From assembly GCF_002870965.1 (NCBI RefSeq), contig NZ_PHSO01000006.1:248001-312000 (forward strand): a DNA stretch of 64,000 nt, given 5' to 3'. Below the pieces are notes generated by a model that saw only the letters and a list, made by a program, of their open reading frames with translations, made no database searches and had not been told where the DNA came from. This stretch comes from Tsuneonella flava. GTDB taxonomy: Bacteria; Pseudomonadota; Alphaproteobacteria; Sphingomonadales; Sphingomonadaceae. Every line of letters starts with the position of its first letter. Within the stretch, counting starts at the first letter, position 1. Shown one piece after another: positions 60,370 to 64,000 of this stretch. The position numbers and the translations under genes were made by a program.

Positions 60370-61446
60370 ATGTCCCTTCTCGAAGCCCGCAAAACCTACA
60401 AACCCTTCGAATATCCGTGGGCTTACGATTACTGGAAGCGCCAGCAACAGGTGCACTGGCTGCCCGAAGAAGTGCCGCTGGGCGAAGATTGCCGCGACTG
60501 GGCGCAGAAGCTGTCCGGCCACGAACGCAACCTGCTCACCCAGATATTCCGTTTCTTCACACAGGCCGACGTGGAGGTGCAGGATTGCTACCACGAAAAA
60601 TACGGCCGGGTGTTCAAACCCACCGAAGTGAAGATGATGCTCACCGCGTTTTCCAACATGGAAACGGTGCACATCGCCGCCTACAGCCACCTGCTCGACA
60701 CGATCGGTATGCCCGAAAGCGAGTACGGCATGTTCCTCGAATACGAGGAGATGAAGGCCAAGCACGATTACCTTCAGGAATTCGGCGTCGATTCCGATGA
60801 AGATATCGCCCGCACGCTGGCGATGTTCGGCGGCTTTACCGAAGGGGTGCAGCTGTTCGCCAGCTTCGCCATGCTGATGAACTTCCCGCGCTTCAACAAG
60901 ATGAAGGGCATGGGCCAGATCGTCAGCTGGTCGGTCCGCGATGAAAGCCTGCACTGCGAAGGCATCACCCGCCTGTTCCACGCTTTCACCAAGGAACGCG
61001 ATTGCCTGACCAAGGCAGTGAAGGAAGACATCCTCGATTGCTGCATGAAAACCGTGCGGCTGGAAGACAACTTCATCGATCTGGCGTTCGAACAGGGCCC
61101 GGTCAGCGGGATGACCGCGAACGAAATCAAGAAATACATCCGCTACATCGCGGACTGGCGGCTGGAACAGCTCGGCCTGAAGCGGCAGTTCATGATCGAA
61201 GAACACCCGCTGCCCTGGCTGGCCCCGCTGCTGAACGGAGTGGAACACGCCAACTTCTTCGAAACCCGCGCCACCGAATATTCCAAGGCCGCAACCAAGG
61301 GCAACTGGAACGACGTGTGGTCCAGCTTCGACAAACGCCAGAAAGCGAAAAAGGGCGAAGAAGCCAACGACGCCGAGGATGACGGCCCCGGCCTGTTCGG
61401 CGAAGACGCCAGCAGCAGCAGCGACGGGAGCGTCGCGGCGGAGTGA
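60370..61446 (+). CDS. nrdB: Ribonucleoside-diphosphate reductase beta subunit, class Ia
   Basis: Radical-generating di-iron subunit, 358 aa. The radical tyrosine is probably Tyr105 in HIAAYSHLLD; metal-ligand regions are RFFTQADVEVQD, NMETVHIAAY and RDESLHCEGITR, with the usual C-terminal helices. After about residue 320 there is a Lys/Glu and Ser-rich tail, KRQKAKKGEE to SSSSDGSVAAE, that differs from the tail of E. coli NrdB used to dock NrdA. No NrdR-type site was seen close by. Confidence 0.95.
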   Translation: MSLLEARKTYKPFEYPWAYDYWKRQQQVHWLPEEVPLGEDCRDWAQKLSGHERNLLTQIFRFFTQADVEVQDCYHEKYGRVFKPTEVKMMLTAFSNMETVHIAAYSHLLDTIGMPESEYGMFLEYEEMKAKHDYLQEFGVDSDEDIARTLAMFGGFTEGVQLFASFAMLMNFPRFNKMKGMGQIVSWSVRDESLHCEGITRLFHAFTKERDCLTKAVKEDILDCCMKTVRLEDNFIDLAFEQGPVSGMTANEIKKYIRYIADWRLEQLGLKRQFMIEEHPLPWLAPLLNGVEHANFFETRATEYSKAATKGNWNDVWSSFDKRQKAKKGEEANDAEDDGPGLFGEDASSSSDGSVAAE

Positions 61447-61454
61447 TTATTGGG

Positions 61455-61491
61455 GGCGTGGGCAGTTGCGAGAGCGACAGCTGCCCGCGCC
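61455..61491 (+). terminator. Stem-loop after nrdB
   Basis: GGCGTGGGCAG and CTGCCCGCGCC pair (one G-U), with an inner TTGC/GCGA helix closed by a GAGA tetraloop. No T-tract follows. Confidence 0.5.
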
Positions 61492-62050
61492 GCCTGCCTG
61501 ACGGGTGGACGCCAGACATTGCGCCTGCGATTCCATTGCGGAGGTGAGCATCTGACCTGTCACTGACGGGTTTGTGCCCTGATGTTCGGTCATTCCAACT
61601 TATAAATCGAGCGGTCAAAAACGGACATCAAAAGAGGCCGGGCGTCGTGGTCGAATTGTTGGACGAGCCAAAATATCGGCTTCGGGATTGAGAATTGTCT
61701 CAAACCGACATGAATTCATGAGATTCAGCGCGACAGTTGCTCGCCCTTTTGTGGCCGTTCCGCGTACCGAAACTTGATCCAGCGAACTGACGCCCGTCTA
61801 CAGAGCATTAATGCCAAGTTCGTCTGAAATCTCAATTGCGGCTTCGTCCCATGGTTGAACTAATGACCAGACGGTGTCTCCGCCGTCACAAAATACGTTC
61901 AACCTCGGCGGCCACACGCTTGAGTTCAGGCAACTCGCCTTACTCCGTCTCGAATACTCAGTGCAACTATTTGAGTTGGCAATTTAACCTCTATTGCCCA
62001 GCCGCTCAGAAAATGGAATCATTTAAGCGCGTAGGGGGAGAAGCATTTAG
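61492..62050. other. Gene-poor, compositionally different gap before DUF3644
   Basis: About 560 bp with AT-richer, less patterned sequence than the neighbourhood. No known gene was recognised. A minus-strand reading frame ending at 61798-61800, with residues such as DTVWSLVQPWDEAAIEIS, is open for about 60 codons without a clear start and may be a gene remnant or chance. Confidence 0.4.
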
Positions 62051-63241
62051 ATGGCCGGCAGGAATCGTGAGGGCGCGCTGACCGCGACTGAGAAGTCTAT
62101 TGTGAAGGCGTTGCTCGCCAAGGGGTGGCGCAACCAAGATATCCAAGCACTCGTCAACATCGGCCGAAAGGCGACAATTAACAGCGCGCGCATTACTGAG
62201 ACAAAGAATGACGCCGCGATCGTAGTAGCCTGCGACGAAGAGGTTGAGTTCTTTCAGATCAGGAAAAATTCCTACGATCACAAAACAGGCCTAAACCTGT
62301 TCGACGACGAGCGGCTCGTCCGGGCACGCGAGGCGATGGTCTTGGCGGTCCAAGTATTTAACAGCCCGTCAATGCGATTCAAGACTGAAGTCTTCACGAT
62401 GCTCGCAAACGTCGCCTGGACCTATTTGATGCACGAGCATTACGAGCGGAAAGGAGTGAAGATCGTCAAGGATGGTCGCTCTCTCCTTCTGAGCCAAATC
62501 GTCGAGCGCCACGATTGCCCTCTGTCGAAAGGCATTAAGGATAATTTGCGTGCGGTAAAGGTGCTGCGCGACGACGTCGAGCATAAGTTATTAGGCCGCG
62601 CCGACTCGAAGTGGCTAGGCCTGTTTCAGGCGTGCTGCCTCAACTTCGACAAGTCTATGTGCGAGTTGTTCGGCGCGCAACTCACCTTGTCGAGCGAACT
62701 CGCCTTCGCTCTTCAGTTCACGAAGTTGAATTTCGACCAAGCGACCACCCTTAACAAATATGAGATTCCGGGCGATATAGATGCCATCGATGCCCGGCTG
62801 CGCGAGGGTATGTCCGAAACGGATATCGCCGATTTGGAATTTCAGTTCCGCGTTGTCTACACTCTAGATGCCGTGACGAAGTCACGCGCACATTTCCAGT
62901 TCGTCCAGCCGGACTCAGCCGAAGGCAAGGATATCCGCAATGTACTGGTCCAGCACAAGCTGGCTGACCACCTCTATCCACATAAGCCCGGCGACGTCGT
63001 GAAGAAAGTGGCCAAGGCAACGCAAGTAGCGTTCACGCAGCACAACCACACGCAAGCGTGGCGCATGTTCGAGGTGCGGCCACGCAAGGGTGCCGCACAA
63101 CCGGAGAACACAAATCGCGATTATTGCATCTTCCATGCTGCCCACGGCGACTACACATTCTCTGACCAGTGGGTGCAGAAGCTGGTGAACGTTTGCGGCA
63201 ACGCGCAGCAGTTCGAAAAACTAAAATCTTTCAAACTATAG
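62051..63241 (+). CDS. DUF3644 protein with N-terminal HTH and HEPN-type RX4H motif
   Basis: A 396-aa cytoplasmic protein. Residues 10-50 (TATEKSIVKALLAKGWRNQD..., GRKATINSARI) look like a helix-turn-helix, then a DUF3644-like helical core (about 90-200) begins REAMVLAVQVFNSPSMRFKTE. At R173-H178, in LRDDVEHKLLG, there is an RX4H motif like the active site of HEPN RNases; DUF3644 has been linked to the HEPN group in defence surveys as I recall. The C-terminal half (about 230-396) is not recognised. GGGGGAG precedes the ATG. Composition and surroundings differ from the neighbouring housekeeping genes, which suggests horizontal acquisition. A defence or toxin role is inference. Confidence 0.72.
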   Translation: MAGRNREGALTATEKSIVKALLAKGWRNQDIQALVNIGRKATINSARITETKNDAAIVVACDEEVEFFQIRKNSYDHKTGLNLFDDERLVRAREAMVLAVQVFNSPSMRFKTEVFTMLANVAWTYLMHEHYERKGVKIVKDGRSLLLSQIVERHDCPLSKGIKDNLRAVKVLRDDVEHKLLGRADSKWLGLFQACCLNFDKSMCELFGAQLTLSSELAFALQFTKLNFDQATTLNKYEIPGDIDAIDARLREGMSETDIADLEFQFRVVYTLDAVTKSRAHFQFVQPDSAEGKDIRNVLVQHKLADHLYPHKPGDVVKKVAKATQVAFTQHNHTQAWRMFEVRPRKGAAQPENTNRDYCIFHAAHGDYTFSDQWVQKLVNVCGNAQQFEKLKSFKL

Positions 63242-63257
63242 GCTTTGTTCACAAAGA

Positions 63258-63299
63258 GTGCGCACACCAGCATAGTTCTTTCCGGTGGTGTTTGCGCAC
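63258..63299 (+). terminator. Imperfect hairpin after the DUF3644 gene
   Basis: GTGCGCACACCA and TGGTGTTTGCGCAC pair with a two-base bulge around a 16-nt loop, 16 bp after the stop. No T-tract follows. The gap 63300-63676 holds no gene that I can support. Confidence 0.5.
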
Positions 63300-63676
63300 G
63301 AAGCGAAGGGAAGCAAAGAGATCATCGAACGCCTTGTGCTGCTTTAGGGGAATTCGCGACACCTCGGACACGGCCCCTTTCCAACCAAAAATGCGATCTG
63401 CAGTCTTTACTTCCGCCATACCGAAGGGTGCAGGCTTGCGGACCCGTCAATTGTTTTGCTCGAATGTCGGCTTTCTTACACCTAGTCTCCTGAACCTGAC
63501 AGTCCGCCCCCGACCCAAACTCTGCCATGCAATCAAACCAAAGCGAAAGTTTGCCTACCACACCCTCAGAAACCAAACGGGAGCTACCCACCCACCTCAA
63601 ACGCCCCCCTTGCCCCGCACGGCTGAACATGAAACACCGCGCACTCTTGCAAACCTCCAGGTGAAGGAGTCGCTTA

Positions 63677-63910
63677 ATGATCCGTTTCAATTCCACCAAA
63701 GTTGCCGGTGCAATCGTTCTGGCTGGCGCGCTGGCGCTGGGGGCTTGTGGCAAGTCCGAAAAGCCGACTTACGAAGCCGACGCTGTCGATCAGAGCGGGG
63801 GCCAGTTGCAGGTCACTGACGAATCGAGCGATGCCGTGCCGGTTACCGTTCCCGAAACCGCGATGACCCCGGCCCCGGCAGACACCGCCAGCGCGGCACC
63901 GGCTGAGTAA
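63677..63910 (+). CDS. Small lipoprotein
   Basis: A 77-aa lipoprotein. The signal segment ends with the lipobox LGAC, followed by a short acidic, then Pro/Ala/Thr-rich tail (VPVTVPETAMTPAPADTASAAPAE). GAAGGAGT precedes the ATG and gives good support. No domain was recognised; it may be a small envelope spacer. Confidence 0.75.
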   Translation: MIRFNSTKVAGAIVLAGALALGACGKSEKPTYEADAVDQSGGQLQVTDESSDAVPVTVPETAMTPAPADTASAAPAE

Positions 63911-63941
63911 GCCGCCGCACGGCGGGCCCGTGCCCGGCGGC
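63911..63941 (+). terminator. Hairpin after the small lipoprotein
   Basis: GCCGCCG pairs with CGGCGGC and CACGG with CCGTG, giving a 12-bp stem with a 2-nt bulge directly after the stop; a weak CCTTTCT run follows further on. Confidence 0.5.
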
Positions 63942-64000
63942 GAATGCGCGCCTTTCTGAATTGGGTGCCATCGAATCGGCGCGCCATCGATATGCAAACG

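Noticed and set aside
63322-63753. Minus-strand frame of about 143 codons between DUF3644 and the lipoprotein
   Set aside because: Overlaps the start and ribosome site of the lipoprotein and has no domain or ribosome site of its own.

Overview
This 64 kb window is a chromosomal stretch of a GC-rich alphaproteobacterium, most probably Sphingomonadales and likely family Erythrobacteraceae. The evidence is protein style (UrcA-family protein, OprP-like porin, TonB-dependent receptor, HWE histidine kinase), alphaproteobacterial gene forms, and the order metX-hisC-tyrA opposite ftsE-ftsX-ydcF-plsC. Genes are densely packed, with many 1-4 bp start/stop overlaps. No rRNA, tRNA, CRISPR array, prophage or intact insertion sequence was recognised.

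Layout. 0-9.4 kb: amino-acid biosynthesis (metX partial, hisC, tyrA), the division/envelope operon ftsEX-ydcF-plsC, a zinc-ribbon membrane protein, a 7TM diguanylate cyclase and alanine dehydrogenase. 9.4-15 kb: a small phosphate-starvation unit (OprP-like porin and PstS, each behind a well-formed Pho box) followed by a TonB-dependent receptor. 15-25.4 kb: ftsK, a ThiE-like gene, yggS, glnD, an acyl-CoA synthetase, lgt and midA. 25.4-34.5 kb: an HWE sensor kinase, isovaleryl-CoA dehydrogenase plus the methylcrotonyl-CoA carboxylase beta subunit (leucine catabolism, alpha subunit absent), an acyltransferase, a TetR regulator and a periplasmic 5'-nucleotidase, with two families of palindromic repeats in the gaps. 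34.6-43 kb: an acyltransferase-3 protein, gyrB, sdaA, an exported M20 peptidase and an AMP-dependent ligase. 42.9-43.2 kb: an unusual run of stem-loops with G-run loops, a candidate structured RNA. 43.4-55.7 kb: urcA, guaA, DUF4336, a frameshifted CHRD lipoprotein, DUF924, tldD, a CHCC zinc-finger protein, an ABC ATPase, nadB, a GNAT protein and a divergent VIT-family metal transporter sharing a central palindrome, and a hydrolase. 55.7-61.5 kb: class Ia ribonucleotide reductase, with nrdA and nrdB separated by two small membrane-protein genes. 61.5-64 kb: an accessory-looking segment carrying a DUF3644 protein with a HEPN-type RX4H motif, then a small lipoprotein.

Most of the window is housekeeping. 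The best candidates for something new are the DUF3644/HEPN gene (62.05-63.24 kb), the tandem hairpin array (42.9-43.2 kb), and the symmetric operator between the GNAT and VIT genes (54.03 kb). The two-promoter Pho unit is well supported but conventional in principle.
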